DNA of 64,000 bases from a bacterium (GCA_029990205.1 JAPEKQ010000002.1:2501-66500), one strand, 5' to 3'; positions 53,149-63,271 are shown, counted from the first letter of the stretch. The notes: generated by a model not told the origin, from the sequence alone. Program-made: numbers and translations.

Positions 53149-54195
53149 TCATGAACTACGGTCTTTCCGGAAGAGCGTCTCCCCGAATGGAGGCTCAAAC
53201 ACCCCCACATCGGTGATAATGGCCGCCACGAGCTCCGCCGGCGTCACATCGAAGGCCGGATTGAAGGCGGCCACGCCCTCGGGGGCCGTCCGGCACCCCC
53301 CGAACCCGGTCACCTCGTCGGCTGAGCGTTCCTCAATCGGGATCTCTTCCCCGGTCGCGAGGCTCGCGTCGAGCGTCGAGTACGGGGCCGCCACGTAGAA
53401 CGGGACGCCGTGTCGCTTCGCGGCGAGGGCCAGCGGGTACGTCCCGATCTTGTTCGCGACATCGCCGTTCCCTGCGATCCGGTCGGCGCCGACGATGACC
53501 TTGTCGACCAATCCCCGCGCCATCGCCGACGCGGCGGCGCTGTCGCAGAGCAGCGTGACGTCGATCCCGTGCTCCATCAGCTCCCACGCCGTCAGCCGGG
53601 CGCCCTGGAGAAGCGGACGGGTCTCATCGGCGAACACGCGGATCTTCTTCCCCTCCTCCACCGCCGTGTAGATGACGGCCAGCGCCGTCCCGTACTCCGC
53701 CGTGGCGAGACCGCCCGCGTTGCAGTGCGTGAGCACACCGTCGCCGTCGGCGAGAAGGGCCGCTCCGTGCCTGCCGATCGCACGACAGAGCAGACGGTCC
53801 TCCTCCAGAATGGCGATCGCCTCTGCCACGAGCGCGTCGCGGACGGCGTCCGCGGTCGCGTTGGCGGGGTCGTCGAGGATCCGGAGCGAACGGTCGATGG
53901 CCCACGTGAGATTGACGGCGGTCGGTCGCGTCGCCGCGAGGTGGGCCGCGGCCTCACGGACGCACGAACGCAGTTCGTCGGTCGAGGTCGCGTCGCACTC
54001 GAGCGCGGCGAGGGCGACACCCATCGCGCCGGCGACGCCGATGGCCGGAGCGCCGCGCACCTCGAGCCGCTTGATGCTCTCACCGAGCCGACGGAAGTCG
54101 TCGGTCTCGACGTGCACGAGTTCACCCGGTAGTCGGGTCTGGTCGACGAGACGGACCCGTCCGTCTCGCCACTCGATCGTTCTGATGTGGTCCAT
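53149..54195 (-). CDS. mtnA: S-methyl-5-thioribose-1-phosphate isomerase
   Basis: Methionine-salvage enzyme converting methylthioribose 1-phosphate to the ribulose form; eIF2B-alpha-like fold. 348 residues: EVRGAPAIGVAGAMG, THCNAGGLATAEYGTAL (catalytic Cys), DETRPLLQGARLTAWEL (catalytic Asp region), VGADRIAGNGDVANKIGTY and PFYVAAPYSTLD. Some relatives isomerise ribose 1,5-bisphosphate instead. 15 bases after maf; last gene of the recJ-to-mtnA run. Confidence 0.93.
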   Translation of the reverse strand: MDHIRTIEWRDGRVRLVDQTRLPGELVHVETDDFRRLGESIKRLEVRGAPAIGVAGAMGVALAALECDATSTDELRSCVREAAAHLAATRPTAVNLTWAIDRSLRILDDPANATADAVRDALVAEAIAILEEDRLLCRAIGRHGAALLADGDGVLTHCNAGGLATAEYGTALAVIYTAVEEGKKIRVFADETRPLLQGARLTAWELMEHGIDVTLLCDSAAASAMARGLVDKVIVGADRIAGNGDVANKIGTYPLALAAKRHGVPFYVAAPYSTLDASLATGEEIPIEERSADEVTGFGGCRTAPEGVAAFNPAFDVTPAELVAAIITDVGVFEPPFGETLFRKDRSS

Positions 54196-54210
54196 CGTTC
54201 CTCCGGGCTG

Positions 54211-54825
54211 TCAGGATGTGTGATTGAGGCAGTCGAGCTGCTTGAGGACGTCGCAGAGGCGGACGACGGGAAGGCCGACAACGTTGTAGAAGCACCCCCG
54301 GACCTGTTCGACGAGCGCCGCGCCGCAGTCCTGGATGGCGTACGCTCCGGCCTTGTCGAGCGGTTCCCCGCCGGCGACGTAGGCGGCGATCTCACCTTCT
54401 TCGAGGAACCGGATGAAGACGTCCGTCCCCTCTACGCCTCCCGCGCTCGCGCCGTCGGAACAGCGCATCGCCGCGACGCCCGTGTAGACCTCATGCCAGC
54501 GACCGCGAAGCATCGTGAGCATCTCGATCGCGTGCTCGGGATCCCGCGGCTTGCCGAGCAGCTCGCCGTCGAGCACGACAATGGTGTCGGCGGCTATGAT
54601 GGTGCCTTCGTCATAGCGACCCGCGACCGTCGCGGCCTTGAGCCACGCGAGCCTCCGAACGTGTTCGACCGGAGTCTCGTCATCGAGCGCCGTCTCATCC
54701 GCATCAGGCACATCGATGACGAACTCGAGCCCGAGCCCGGCGAGGATGCGCTTCCTCCGCGGAGACCCCGACCCGAGGATCAGGGGACTCTCGGTCACGA
54801 GACTGTCCATCAGCGCGCAGTTCAT
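54211..54825 (-). CDS. maf: Maf-like nucleotide pyrophosphatase
   Basis: Hydrolyses non-canonical or pyrimidine nucleotides (dTTP/UTP type). 204 residues with [49 protein letters not shown] and [14 protein letters not shown]. Starts in an ATGA overlap with dtd. Which Maf subclass it is cannot be fixed by eye. Confidence 0.95.
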   Translation of the reverse strand: MNCALMDSLVTESPLILGSGSPRRKRILAGLGLEFVIDVPDADETALDDETPVEHVRRLAWLKAATVAGRYDEGTIIAADTIVVLDGELLGKPRDPEHAIEMLTMLRGRWHEVYTGVAAMRCSDGASAGGVEGTDVFIRFLEEGEIAAYVAGGEPLDKAGAYAIQDCGAALVEQVRGCFYNVVGLPVVRLCDVLKQLDCLNHTS

Positions 54826-55298
54826 GAGGCGTCGCCTCCGCGCCGCGGTCTCTGACGCTCCGCGCTGTCGAGGATGATGGTCACCGGGCCGTCGTTCACG
54901 AGGCTCACCGACATCTTCGCCCCGAACCGACCCGTCTCGACGGTGAGCCCCTCGGCGCGAAGAAGCTCCGCGAACCGGTCACACATCGCCTCCGCCGCCT
55001 CCGGGTCCTCGGCGCCGGTGAAGCTCGGGCGCCGGCCCTTCCGACAGTCGGCGAGCAGCGTGAACTGTGACACGAGCAGAACCGAACCGTTCGACTCGAC
55101 GACGGAGTCGTTCATCCGTCCCTCCGCGTCCTCGAGTATGCGGAGCCCCGCGCACTTCGACGCGAGCCACCGCGCGTCCTCGTCGGTGTCGCCCTGCGCG
55201 ACGCCGAGCAGCACGAGCAGCCCGCTGTGAATCGCGCCGACGTTCTCGCCGTCAACGGTGACACGGGCCTCGGTGACTCTCTGGATGACCGCTCTCAC
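54822..55298 (-). CDS. dtd: D-aminoacyl-tRNA deacylase
   Basis: Recycles mischarged D-aminoacyl-tRNA. 158 residues with [13 protein letters not shown], the [17 protein letters not shown] signature and the cross-subunit [12 protein letters not shown] (usual NGPVT). GTG start with GGGAG 6 bases before it. 12 bases after rel. Confidence 0.96.
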   Translation of the reverse strand: MRAVIQRVTEARVTVDGENVGAIHSGLLVLLGVAQGDTDEDARWLASKCAGLRILEDAEGRMNDSVVESNGSVLLVSQFTLLADCRKGRRPSFTGAEDPEAAEAMCDRFAELLRAEGLTVETGRFGAKMSVSLVNDGPVTIILDSAERQRPRRGGDAS

Positions 55299-55310
55299 GT
55301 ACCGCTCCCT

Positions 55311-57443
55311 CTATCGCTCGCGGATCGTCCGTCTCCGCTCGACGCACTTGACGCCCTTGAGCGAAGAGATGGTCTTCATCAGTTTCTTGAGCCGGTGCAG
55401 GTTCCCGACGTAGACCCGGAACCTCGCGACGGCCTGTCCGTCCTCGGACGTCATGCTCGCCGCCGACACCTCGATCCCCTGGTCGGCAATGGCGCGGGAA
55501 ACATCGGCGAGGAAGCCGTGCGACAGGTCACCCTTGACGATGAACCCGGCCGGGAATGTGCGCCCCTCCCCGACATCCCACGACACGTCGATCTTGTGCT
55601 GCTCATCGATCGACGGCCCGAAGGTGTTCGGACAGTCGACGCGATGGATCGAGATGCCGCGGCCTCGTGTGATGATGCCGACGATACGGTCCCCCGGAAC
55701 CGGCAGACAGCACTTCGCGAAGTGCGTCATCAGGTCACCCACCCCGTCGATCCTGATCCCGGTGTCACCGCTTCGCCGCACGCGTCGCGTCAGCCGCTCC
55801 ACGAGTTCGCGGGCCTTCCCCGACTCGGGCCGCAGCTTCCTCACCAGCTCGCCGACGGAGACATCACCCCGGCCGACCGCGGCCGTGAGCTCCTGCGCTC
55901 CCTCGAATCCGAAGCTCTGCGCGATGTCGTCGAGCGCTATCTCCCTGCCCTTGACGCCGAGCTTCTTCACCTCGCGATCGATGATCTTGCGGCCGAGCAT
56001 GAGACTCTCGTTGTCGACCTGCTCCCTGAGGTAATGACGGATCTTGCTGCGCGCCCGCGAGGTCGCGACGACGCCGAGCCAGTCGCGACTCGGACGCGCC
56101 GAATCGGACGTGACGATCTCGACCCGGTCGCCGCTGGCGAGCTCGTGCTTGAGCGAGACGAGCCGCCCGTTCACGCGCGCGCCGGCGCAGCTGTCTCCGA
56201 CCGCGGTGTGGATGGCGTACGCGAAGTCGATCGGGGTCGAGCCGCGGGCGAGCTGCTTGAGATCGCCGTTGGGCGTGAACACGAAGATCTCGTCCTGGTA
56301 GAGATCGATCTTCAGCGCCTCGAGGAATTCGTGAGCCTCCGTGAGGTCGATGTTTCCCTCGAGAAGCTGCCGCACCCAGGCCAGACTGCGCTTGAGATCC
56401 TCGTCGCCGGGCCGGCCTTCCTTGTACTGCCAGTGCGCGGCGATGCCGAACTCGGCCTGCTCGTGCATCTCACGGGTCCTGATCTGGATCTCGAACAGCC
56501 GGCCGTGCGGACCGAAGACGGTGGTGTGGAGCGCGCGATACCCGTTGAGCTTCGGCGTCGCGATGTAGTCCTTGATGCGGTCGTGGACCGGTCTGTACAG
56601 CGTGTGAACGATCCCGAAGACGCGGTAGCACTCCTCGACGGAGTCGGTGATGATACGGACCGCGACGAGGTCGTAGATCTCATCGAACCGCTTCTTCCGA
56701 ACCCGCATCTTCCGATGGATGCTCATCAGATGCTTGATGCGCCCGCCGATCTGCGCCTGAATGCCCTCGCTCTCGAGCTTCGCGCTCAGCGGGACGACGA
56801 GTTCGTCGATCGAGGCGGCCCGCTCGGCGCGCGTCTCCCGCACGAGCGTCACCAGCTCGCGGTAGTCCTCGGGTTCGAGCCACTTGAACGCGAGGTCCTC
56901 GAGTTCACGCTGGATCCTCGCCATACCGAACCGGCCGGCGAGCGGCGCGTAGATGTCGCGGGTCTCGTGCGAGATGCGTTCGATCTGGTCGGGTCTGAGG
57001 TGCTCAATGGTCCGCATGTTGTGCAGGCGGTCGCCGAGCTTGATGAGAAGGACGCGCACGTCGCGGACGACCGAAAGGAGCATCTTCCGGAAATTCTCCG
57101 CCTGCTCTCGCTCGCGGCTCTCGAATCGCAGTCCGGCGATCTTGGTGACGCCGTCGACGAGCCCGGCGATCTCCTCGCCGAACTCCTCACGAAGCTGCTC
57201 GAGCGTGGTGTCGGTCTCTTCGAGGACGTCGTGGAGCAGCGCTCCCGCGACGGTCGCGGTATCGAGGCAGAGTTCGGCGAGGATCGCGGCCGCCTCCTCG
57301 GCGTGCTCGACGTACGGCCCGCCGGACTTCCGCTTCTGCCCCTCGTGCGCCTGCACCGCGAACGCGTGCGCCTTCTCAACGAGATCGACGTCGAGTCTCG
57401 GGTCGCGTTCGATCAATCTTCTTGAGTAGGCGCTCTGAGTCAT
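55311..57443 (-). CDS. rel: RelA/SpoT-family (p)ppGpp synthetase/hydrolase
   Basis: Controls the stringent response. 710 residues: HD hydrolase domain (HAEEAAAILAE, LLHDVLEET, KLGDRLHNMRT), synthetase domain (YDLVAVRII, PKLNGYRALHTTVFGP, EIQIRTREMHEQAEFGIAAHWQYK), TGS (VFTPNGDLKQLARGSTPIDFAYAIHT), helical/zinc-finger region (FAKCCLPVPGDRIVG) and C-terminal ACT domain. The retained HD residues suggest both activities. Lies between recJ and dtd. Confidence 0.97.
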   Translation of the reverse strand: MTQSAYSRRLIERDPRLDVDLVEKAHAFAVQAHEGQKRKSGGPYVEHAEEAAAILAELCLDTATVAGALLHDVLEETDTTLEQLREEFGEEIAGLVDGVTKIAGLRFESREREQAENFRKMLLSVVRDVRVLLIKLGDRLHNMRTIEHLRPDQIERISHETRDIYAPLAGRFGMARIQRELEDLAFKWLEPEDYRELVTLVRETRAERAASIDELVVPLSAKLESEGIQAQIGGRIKHLMSIHRKMRVRKKRFDEIYDLVAVRIITDSVEECYRVFGIVHTLYRPVHDRIKDYIATPKLNGYRALHTTVFGPHGRLFEIQIRTREMHEQAEFGIAAHWQYKEGRPGDEDLKRSLAWVRQLLEGNIDLTEAHEFLEALKIDLYQDEIFVFTPNGDLKQLARGSTPIDFAYAIHTAVGDSCAGARVNGRLVSLKHELASGDRVEIVTSDSARPSRDWLGVVATSRARSKIRHYLREQVDNESLMLGRKIIDREVKKLGVKGREIALDDIAQSFGFEGAQELTAAVGRGDVSVGELVRKLRPESGKARELVERLTRRVRRSGDTGIRIDGVGDLMTHFAKCCLPVPGDRIVGIITRGRGISIHRVDCPNTFGPSIDEQHKIDVSWDVGEGRTFPAGFIVKGDLSHGFLADVSRAIADQGIEVSAASMTSEDGQAVARFRVYVGNLHRLKKLMKTISSLKGVKCVERRRTIRER

Positions 57444-57484
57444 TGGATCACGCGTGGATAGGTGGGGATGCGAAACCTGAGGCG

Positions 57485-59239
57485 CTAGTAGTCCTCGGGC
57501 TGCACGTCCTTGAGGCGGAGCTGCAGGTTCGTCTCCCCACGCCAGGTATTCTCCTCGAGCACGTAGGCGAGCGACACCATGAACGAGCTGTCGCGCATCT
57601 CGCTCCTGAGCTCTCTGTATGCCTCGGCCATGCCGAAGCCGATCACGTCCATGACCCGGCCCTCCTGCGATACGCGCATCCGCAGATGGCCGTTGCCGAC
57701 GGTCTTCGCGTCCTCGACCTTCACGCGCCGCGTTCCGAACACCGGCTCGGGGTTGCCCGCGCCGAACGGCCGGAGCTTCTGAAGCTGGTGCACGAGGTCG
57801 AACGTGCAGTTGGGCAGGCGGATCTCGCCATCGATATCGATGACGGCGACGAGGTCGTCGGCTGTGAGCTTCGCGGACACGGCCTTCTCAACACAGTCGC
57901 GGAACTCCTCGAGACGTTCCTCCGCCAGAGAAACGCCGGCGGCGTGCTGGTGGCCGCCGAAGCTGTCGAGGAAGTGCCTGCAGGATATCAGCGCGGCGTG
58001 CAGGTCGAACCCCGGAATGCTCCGGCCCGAGCCCTTCGCCATGCCGTCGGTGATCGAAAGAAGGATCGTCGGTCGGTTGTGCTGCTTGGCGATGCGCGAG
58101 GCCACGATGCCGATAACGCCCGGGTGCCAGCCGGAAGACCAGAGAACGATCGAGCGCGTGTTCACGAGGTCGATCTGCTCGGCGAGCATCCGCTCGGCGT
58201 CTTCGAGCACCTGGCGTTCGAGTTCGCGCCGCTTGCGGTTCTCGCCATCGAGCTGCTGGGCGATGCGTCCGGCCAGCGCGGTGTCGTCGGTCGTGAGAAG
58301 CTCGACGCCGATGCTGGCGTCACCCAGTCTACCCGCCGCGTTGAGACGCGGACCCAGCGCGAAGCCGATGTGCGCGGCACGCGCGCTCGCCGGCTCGACC
58401 TTCGCCACGTCCATGAGAGCGGCGAGGCCCGCGTTCCCGGTGTTGCGCAGGCGCTCCAGGCCGAGTGCCGTGAGGATCCGGTTCTCGGACCTGAGCGGGA
58501 CGATGTCCGCAACGGTCCCGACGGCCACGAGGTCGAGATTCTCCTCGACGGTGTAGGCGAGCTCGCGGTAGTCGCGGGCAAGCGCCTCGAGCACCTTGAA
58601 GGCGACTCCGACGCCGGCGAGATCCTTGTACGGGTACTTCGAGTCCTTGCGCTTCGGGTCGACCACGGCGAGCGCGTCGGGAAGCGTCTCCTGCGGCTCG
58701 TGGTGGTCGGTCACGATGACGTCGAGTCCCATCTCGTTCGCGAGCGAGACCTGCTCGTGCCCGGTCACACCGCTGTCGACGGTGACGATGAGCTTGGCGC
58801 CGACGTCGCGTGCGAGCTTCACACCGCGGTCGGACAACCCGTACCCCTCGTCGAGACGGTTCGGGATGTAGAAGTCGACGCGGCAGCCGACGGATTCGAG
58901 ACACCGCTTCATCAGCACGATGGAGGTGATGCCGTCGACGTCATAGTCGCCGCAGACGAAGATGCCTTCCTTGTTGTCAACGGCGCGGCGGAGTCTCTCG
59001 AGCGCCGGGTCGATGTCCGGAAGGAGGAAGGGGTCACAGAGCGCGGAGCGATCGGGTCTGAGGAACGCCGCGGCGTCCGCCTGCGTCACCACACCGCGGC
59101 TGGCAAGAATGGCGGCGAAGGCCGGGTGGACCTGAAGTTCCTCGGCGAGCGAGACGGCATGGGCCGATGCATCGCTGTCCGGGAGTATCCATCGCTTCCG
59201 TACGAACACGTGCGTTCCCTTCGTCAGTGTTGACGTCAT
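57485..59239 (-). CDS. recJ: Single-stranded-DNA exonuclease RecJ
   Basis: 5'-3' exonuclease in recombination and mismatch repair. 584 residues with DHH-family motifs FVCGDYDVDGITS, IVTVDSGVTGHE, VIVTDHHEPQ, DLAGVGVAFKV, the DHHA1 segment SFGGHQHAAGVSL, and a C-terminal OB domain. Start ATG at 59239 (MTSTLTKGT); its ribosome site is weak. It starts only about 40 bases after the end of the RNase P RNA with no terminator between. Confidence 0.95.
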   Translation of the reverse strand: MTSTLTKGTHVFVRKRWILPDSDASAHAVSLAEELQVHPAFAAILASRGVVTQADAAAFLRPDRSALCDPFLLPDIDPALERLRRAVDNKEGIFVCGDYDVDGITSIVLMKRCLESVGCRVDFYIPNRLDEGYGLSDRGVKLARDVGAKLIVTVDSGVTGHEQVSLANEMGLDVIVTDHHEPQETLPDALAVVDPKRKDSKYPYKDLAGVGVAFKVLEALARDYRELAYTVEENLDLVAVGTVADIVPLRSENRILTALGLERLRNTGNAGLAALMDVAKVEPASARAAHIGFALGPRLNAAGRLGDASIGVELLTTDDTALAGRIAQQLDGENRKRRELERQVLEDAERMLAEQIDLVNTRSIVLWSSGWHPGVIGIVASRIAKQHNRPTILLSITDGMAKGSGRSIPGFDLHAALISCRHFLDSFGGHQHAAGVSLAEERLEEFRDCVEKAVSAKLTADDLVAVIDIDGEIRLPNCTFDLVHQLQKLRPFGAGNPEPVFGTRRVKVEDAKTVGNGHLRMRVSQEGRVMDVIGFGMAEAYRELRSEMRDSSFMVSLAYVLEENTWRGETNLQLRLKDVQPEDY

Positions 59240-59277
59240 CGACCCCGGAAGATCACCGGACTCGATGTTCAGAGCTG

Positions 59278-59646
59278 CAGCAGACCGTAAGCCGAGTTCT
59301 GTCGGAAGGCGAACCTTCCGCGACGACCATTCATCTGGGACGCCGGTTACCCGACGCCTCAAGCGACCCACCCGGGAGTTCTAGCGAAGCGGGCAGCTTC
59401 TCCTCCCCTACTTGGTCTCGCTCCGGACGGGGTTTACCTAGCTGCCCCCGTCACCGGGGGCACTGGTGGGCTCTTACCCCACCTTTTCACCCTTGCCGGG
59501 GAACCGCAAGCGGCACCCTTAGGCGGTCTACCTTTCTGCGGCACTTTCCTTAGGATCACTCCCACTGGGCGTTACCCAGCGTCCTGCCCTCTGGAGCTCG
59601 GACTTTCCTCGGACGGACACGTCCGTCCGCGGTCGCCTGGCCTACT
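59278..59646 (-). ncRNA. rnpB: RNase P RNA, bacterial class A
   Basis: On the minus strand the conserved core is clear: GAGGAAAGTCCGAGCTCC near the 5' side, AGGGTGCCGC..., AAAAGGTGGGGTAAGAGCCCACC, GGTAAACCCC, and the 3' segment ACAGAACTCGGCTTAC. Overall length (about 365) and order of helices fit type A. Ends are estimated to within about 10 bases. It lies between the RNase H-like gene and recJ, on the same strand. Confidence 0.95.
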
Positions 59647-59677
59647 GCATTCTGTTGTCAGAGATCTCGGGTACAGA

Positions 59678-60295
59678 CTATTCGATGCCCTGCTTCGCCC
59701 CACGCTTCGCGAGACGGTCGGCTTCCGCGTTCTGCTCGCGCGGCACGTGGACGATCGAGATGTCCTCGAGACGCGCGATGAGCGCCGAGACCTGCAGGTA
59801 CTTCTCCTGGAGCTTCGGGTCGCGGACCTTGTAGCGTCCCATCAACTGCCGCGCCACGAGTTCGCTGTCGAGCCTCAGTTCGACCGTCTTCGCGCCATGC
59901 GCGAGCGCGGTCTCGATACCCATGCGGACGGCCTCGTACTCCGCGACGTTGTTGGTCGCGCGTCCCAGGTACTCCGAGACCGTGTCCACCTTCTCCCCAT
60001 CGGGGGTCGTGATCACGGCGCCGGCTCCCGCGTTTCCCGGGTTGCCGAGTGATGCGCCGTCGGTCCAGATGATCAGTTTCGACGTCGGAGGCGTCCCGCT
60101 CGAGTCCGCGTCGTCGCCGTTCGGTGCGGTCACCGCGCCGAACTCGGAGACGGACCCAACCGTCGATGCAAAGCGCTGCACGCTCTCGAGAAACGACAGA
60201 GCGCGATCCTCGGAGAGCCCCACGCGCGCCGCGGCGTCCTTCCAGTGGAGCCCCTCGATGATCCCGCCAAGGAAATCGGCCTCGGGTCTACTCAT
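59678..60295 (-). CDS. RNase HI-like protein
   Basis: 205 residues. The first ~65 are helical and less conserved; the RNase H fold follows: WTDGASLGNPGNAGAGAVI, NNVAEYEAV, LRLDSELVARQLMG and VPREQNAEADRLAKRG, giving the four acidic catalytic positions. This is the RVT_3/ypdQ-like subgroup, acting on RNA-DNA hybrids. Its ATG overlaps the end of the zinc-ribbon gene by 8 bases, a common pair in bacteria. Confidence 0.93.
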   Translation of the reverse strand: MSRPEADFLGGIIEGLHWKDAAARVGLSEDRALSFLESVQRFASTVGSVSEFGAVTAPNGDDADSSGTPPTSKLIIWTDGASLGNPGNAGAGAVITTPDGEKVDTVSEYLGRATNNVAEYEAVRMGIETALAHGAKTVELRLDSELVARQLMGRYKVRDPKLQEKYLQVSALIARLEDISIVHVPREQNAEADRLAKRGAKQGIE

Positions 60296-61007
60296 CCTCG
60301 TCGCTTTCCTTCCGGTAGAGGATGCGCCCGCAGCTGTCGCACTCGGCGAGGCGGTTCCCGCGCTTCACCTCGATGGCGGCCTGCGGTGGAAGACGCTTGT
60401 AGCAGCCGGTGCAGACATCGTCCACGAGCGGGACGACCGCGCTGTCTCCCTTGCTCGAGAGGATGCGCTCGTAGCGGAGAAGCAGTTTGTCATCGAGATG
60501 CATCGCAACGCGCGTCCGCTCGTCGTTCCGGACCATGACGTACTCGCGCAGCTTCTCGAGTTCGCCCTTGAGCTCTGCGATCTGGTTCTCGACCTCTCCC
60601 CTCGCGCCGTCCGCCGCCTTCTTCCGCTCCTCGAGTTCCGCCGTCTTCACGTCGACGTCCTCGAGCATCTTGAGAACGACGTCCTCGGTCTCCGAGATCG
60701 TCTTCCGCATGAACTCGATCTCGTGCGTGAGCGCCGCATACTCCTCGTTCGTCTTGATGACGAGCTGCTTCGCTTTGAGGTCCTCGAGCTTCGCGCCCTG
60801 ATCCCGCAGGTCTCCCTCGAGCCGCAGCCTGTCCTTCGTCGCCTGCTGCATCGATTCCTCGGCCTCCGTGACAAGCGCGTCGGCCGACGTCAGCTGTCCT
60901 TCGAGCTCCGCGATCCTGGGCGGCAGCGCCTCCGCCTCCCAAGTCGCCTCGGCCAGCGCAACGTCTATCTTCTGAAGCTCAAGAAGTCGCTCGAGATCCT
61001 CTCGCAC
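60288..61007 (-). CDS. Coiled-coil zinc-ribbon protein (C4-type, DUF164)
   Basis: 239 residues: a long antiparallel coiled coil (about 1-185; LQKIDVALAEATWEAEALPPR..., KTNEEYAALTHEIEFMRKTI) then a C4 zinc ribbon CTGCYKRLPP...CDSCGRILY. The conserved family is of poorly known function, suggested to bind nucleic acid. GTG start with GGGAGG 6 bases before it. Confidence 0.92.
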   Translation of the reverse strand: MREDLERLLELQKIDVALAEATWEAEALPPRIAELEGQLTSADALVTEAEESMQQATKDRLRLEGDLRDQGAKLEDLKAKQLVIKTNEEYAALTHEIEFMRKTISETEDVVLKMLEDVDVKTAELEERKKAADGARGEVENQIAELKGELEKLREYVMVRNDERTRVAMHLDDKLLLRYERILSSKGDSAVVPLVDDVCTGCYKRLPPQAAIEVKRGNRLAECDSCGRILYRKESDEDE

Positions 61008-61055
61008 CGGACGCCTCCCTACTCAATACTCATTCCCATGCACCGTCGCCACCTA

Positions 61056-61084
61056 GATAAAGACGTACCCCGAGGGGTACGCCT
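61056..61084 (-). terminator. Intrinsic terminator of the tRNA transcript
   Basis: CGTACCC/GGGTACG with a 4-base loop, followed on the minus strand by TCTTTATCT. It lies between tRNA-Val and the zinc-ribbon gene; the remaining ~140 bases up to the tRNA hold nothing recognised. Confidence 0.75.
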
Positions 61085-61226
61085 TGGAAGGATTCACGTG
61101 TCCACCGGCCGCCGCCCGAACCGGGTCGAGCGGCCTCGCAGCATCCGTCTGCGGATTCAGGCTCCTGATGTAGACGTCATCTGTCAGGACAGCCCCCTCG
61201 GTGCTCGGCGTGCCGCGTCAGCGGTG

Positions 61227-61303
61227 TGGTGGGCGATACTGGATTCGAACCAGTGACCTCCGGTATGTGAGACCGGCGCTCTAACCAACTGAGCTAATCG
61301 CCC
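61227..61303 (-). tRNA. tRNA-Val (CAC)
   Basis: 77 bases including encoded CCA. Acceptor GGGCGAT/ATCGCCC, D-arm GCTC...GAGC, anticodon stem CCGGT/ACCGG with loop CTCACAT (anticodon CAC), T-arm ACTGG/CCAGT with TTCGAAT. Confidence 0.97.
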
Positions 61304-61315
61304 ATGCTGTTCTCG

Positions 61316-61390
61316 TGGTGGGCCCACTCGGATTCGAACCAAGGACCTACGGATTATGAGTCCGCTGCTCTACCGCTGAGCTATGGGCCC
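61316..61390 (-). tRNA. tRNA with CAU anticodon (Ile2 or elongator Met)
   Basis: 75 bases including encoded CCA. Acceptor GGGCCCA/TGGGCCC, anticodon stem GCGGA/TCCGT with loop CTCATAA (anticodon CAU), T-loop TTCGAAT. The paired first base rules out initiator. C4-G69 and C5-G68 are the pairs that mark lysidine-modified tRNA-Ile2 in E. coli, so Ile(AUA) is favoured over Met. Read with tRNA-Val, 12 bases apart. Confidence 0.93.
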
Positions 61391-61401
61391 GCGAATCCAA
61401 G

Positions 61402-61430
61402 AGTGTATCATTCACCACATCCCGTGTCAA
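61402..61430 (-). promoter_or_regulatory. Promoter for the two tRNA genes
   Basis: Perfect TTGACA, 17 bases, TACACT on the minus strand, 12 bases before the first tRNA and just after the rpoD stop. Confidence 0.85.
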
Positions 61431-61443
61431 CACGGCCTGCGCT

Positions 61444-63240
61444 CTACGGCAGGTCGATGTAGCCTCGGAGTCGACTCCGGCGCTTGTAGTGCCGGAGTTT
61501 GCCGATGGCCTTCTTCTCGATCTGGCGAACACGCTCACGCGTGACGCCGAAGATCGCTCCGACCTCCTCGAGCGTCATGGGCGCCTGGTCCTTGTCGAGA
61601 CCGAAGCGGAGCCGGATGATGCGCTCCTCCCGCGGGTCGAGTTCGGCCAGCACCTCGTTGATCTCCTCGCGGAGCAGCTTGAACGAAGCGTAGTCGGACG
61701 GCGAGATGACCTTCGTATCCTCCACGAAGTCACCGAGACTCGAGTCCTCGTCCTCGCCGATCGGACGGTCGAGTGAGATAGGCTGCTGCGCCGCCTTCAG
61801 GATCCCCTTGACCTTGTCCTCGGAGAGTTCGAGCTTGTCGGCGATCTCATCGACCGACGGGTCTCGTCCCTCCTCCTGAACCAGCTGCCTCGTGGTGCGT
61901 ACGACCTTGTTGATCGCCTCGATCATGTGGACCGGGACGCGGATCGTCCTCGCCTGGTCGGCGATGGCCCGCGTGATGGCCTGACGGATCCACCACGTGG
62001 CGTACGTGGAGAACTTGTATCCGCGCGTGTAGTCGAACTTCTCCACGGCGCGCATCAGACCCGTGTTCCCCTCCTGGATCAGGTCGAGGAAGTCCAGACC
62101 TCGGTGTGTGTAGCGCTTCGCGATGGAGATGACGAGCCGGACGTTCGCTTCGACCATCTCGGTCTTGGCGCGGTTGGCCTCGTACTCGCCCGTCTCGATC
62201 CGGCGCCACACATCCTTCATCTGGACGCAGCCGACACCGCACTCGCGCTCGACGCGCCGAAGCGCGCGCTTGCGGTTCCGGATCTCGTTCGCGAGTGCCT
62301 CGGCCTCCTTCTTGAGCGTGGCGACGGACTTCGAGCGCGACGTCTTCTTCGCCTCGGCCTTCTTCGCGGCTTCCGCCTTGGCCTTGGCCGCCACCTTCCC
62401 GCCCGCCTTCTTCGCTTCGCGGGCGGCCGCGCGCTCGCGCTTCTTCTTCGCCTCGGCGCGCTCGACACGCTTGACTGCCTTGTCGTGCTCGTGGACCATC
62501 TCGTCGATCTCGAACTCGAGCCGCTGGATCTTGTCAACGAGCTCGGAGATGCGCGCGCTCATCTTCGCGACCTGCCGGGGACTCAAGGCGAGCTTCTTCG
62601 CCTCGGTCAGCAGCAGCTTCTGCCGACGATCGATGGCCTTCTGCGTCTGGCGCGCGTGCTGGGGCTTCGCCTTCTTGAGCTTGACCTCGAGGTCACGCCG
62701 CTCGGTGTCGAGCTTGATGATCTTGTTCATACGGAGAACGACTCGCCTGCGCTCCTCGTTCCCTGTCGCGTTCTTCCGTTTTCTGTCGATGCGAACGACG
62801 CGGTCCATCCGGACCTTGTCGGTCTTGAGGCGCTCGGAGAGCGTCGCCATGCGCTTCATCGTCGTCAGCGACTCGAACACGGCGCCGTACGCCATGTTCT
62901 CGGCCGCCTCGATCCGCTTGCAGATCTCGACCTCACCCTCTCGGTCAAGCAGCTTGACCTGCCCCATCTCCCGGAGATACATGCGGACCGGATCGTCGAA
63001 GCGGAGCCGAGGTTGCGCCTTGGTCTTCCTCTTCGCGTCTCGCTTGCGCTTCGCTTCCTTGATCTTCTTGTCGACGACCTCGATCCCGGCGTCACCAAGC
63101 CGACAGTAGACATCATCGACGGCGTCGATGTTGATGTCGCTGCCGAAGTACGAGCCGAGTTCCTCGTACGTGAGCGTCTTCGAGTCCCCGACGGCCTTCA
63201 CGATCGCGGCCGCGATCTTCTCAGCAGAACGTTTCGCCAT
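61444..63240 (-). CDS. rpoD: Primary RNA polymerase sigma factor (sigma-70)
   Basis: 598 residues: region 1.1 helices, region 1.2 [14 protein letters not shown], a Lys/Ala/Glu-rich non-conserved insert (about 150-345), region 2 [62 protein letters not shown] across 61985-62170, region 3, and region 4 LRFGLD...[23 protein letters not shown]. Region 2/4 recognition parts are canonical, matching the E. coli-like promoters seen here. Start at 63240 (MAKRSAEKI); the ribosome site is weak. 31 bases after dnaG. Confidence 0.97.
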   Translation of the reverse strand: MAKRSAEKIAAAIVKAVGDSKTLTYEELGSYFGSDINIDAVDDVYCRLGDAGIEVVDKKIKEAKRKRDAKRKTKAQPRLRFDDPVRMYLREMGQVKLLDREGEVEICKRIEAAENMAYGAVFESLTTMKRMATLSERLKTDKVRMDRVVRIDRKRKNATGNEERRRVVLRMNKIIKLDTERRDLEVKLKKAKPQHARQTQKAIDRRQKLLLTEAKKLALSPRQVAKMSARISELVDKIQRLEFEIDEMVHEHDKAVKRVERAEAKKKRERAAAREAKKAGGKVAAKAKAEAAKKAEAKKTSRSKSVATLKKEAEALANEIRNRKRALRRVERECGVGCVQMKDVWRRIETGEYEANRAKTEMVEANVRLVISIAKRYTHRGLDFLDLIQEGNTGLMRAVEKFDYTRGYKFSTYATWWIRQAITRAIADQARTIRVPVHMIEAINKVVRTTRQLVQEEGRDPSVDEIADKLELSEDKVKGILKAAQQPISLDRPIGEDEDSSLGDFVEDTKVISPSDYASFKLLREEINEVLAELDPREERIIRLRFGLDKDQAPMTLEEVGAIFGVTRERVRQIEKKAIGKLRHYKRRSRLRGYIDLP

Positions 63241-63271
63241 GTGTCTCGTTCGCCCCCAGGTCAGAGAGAGT

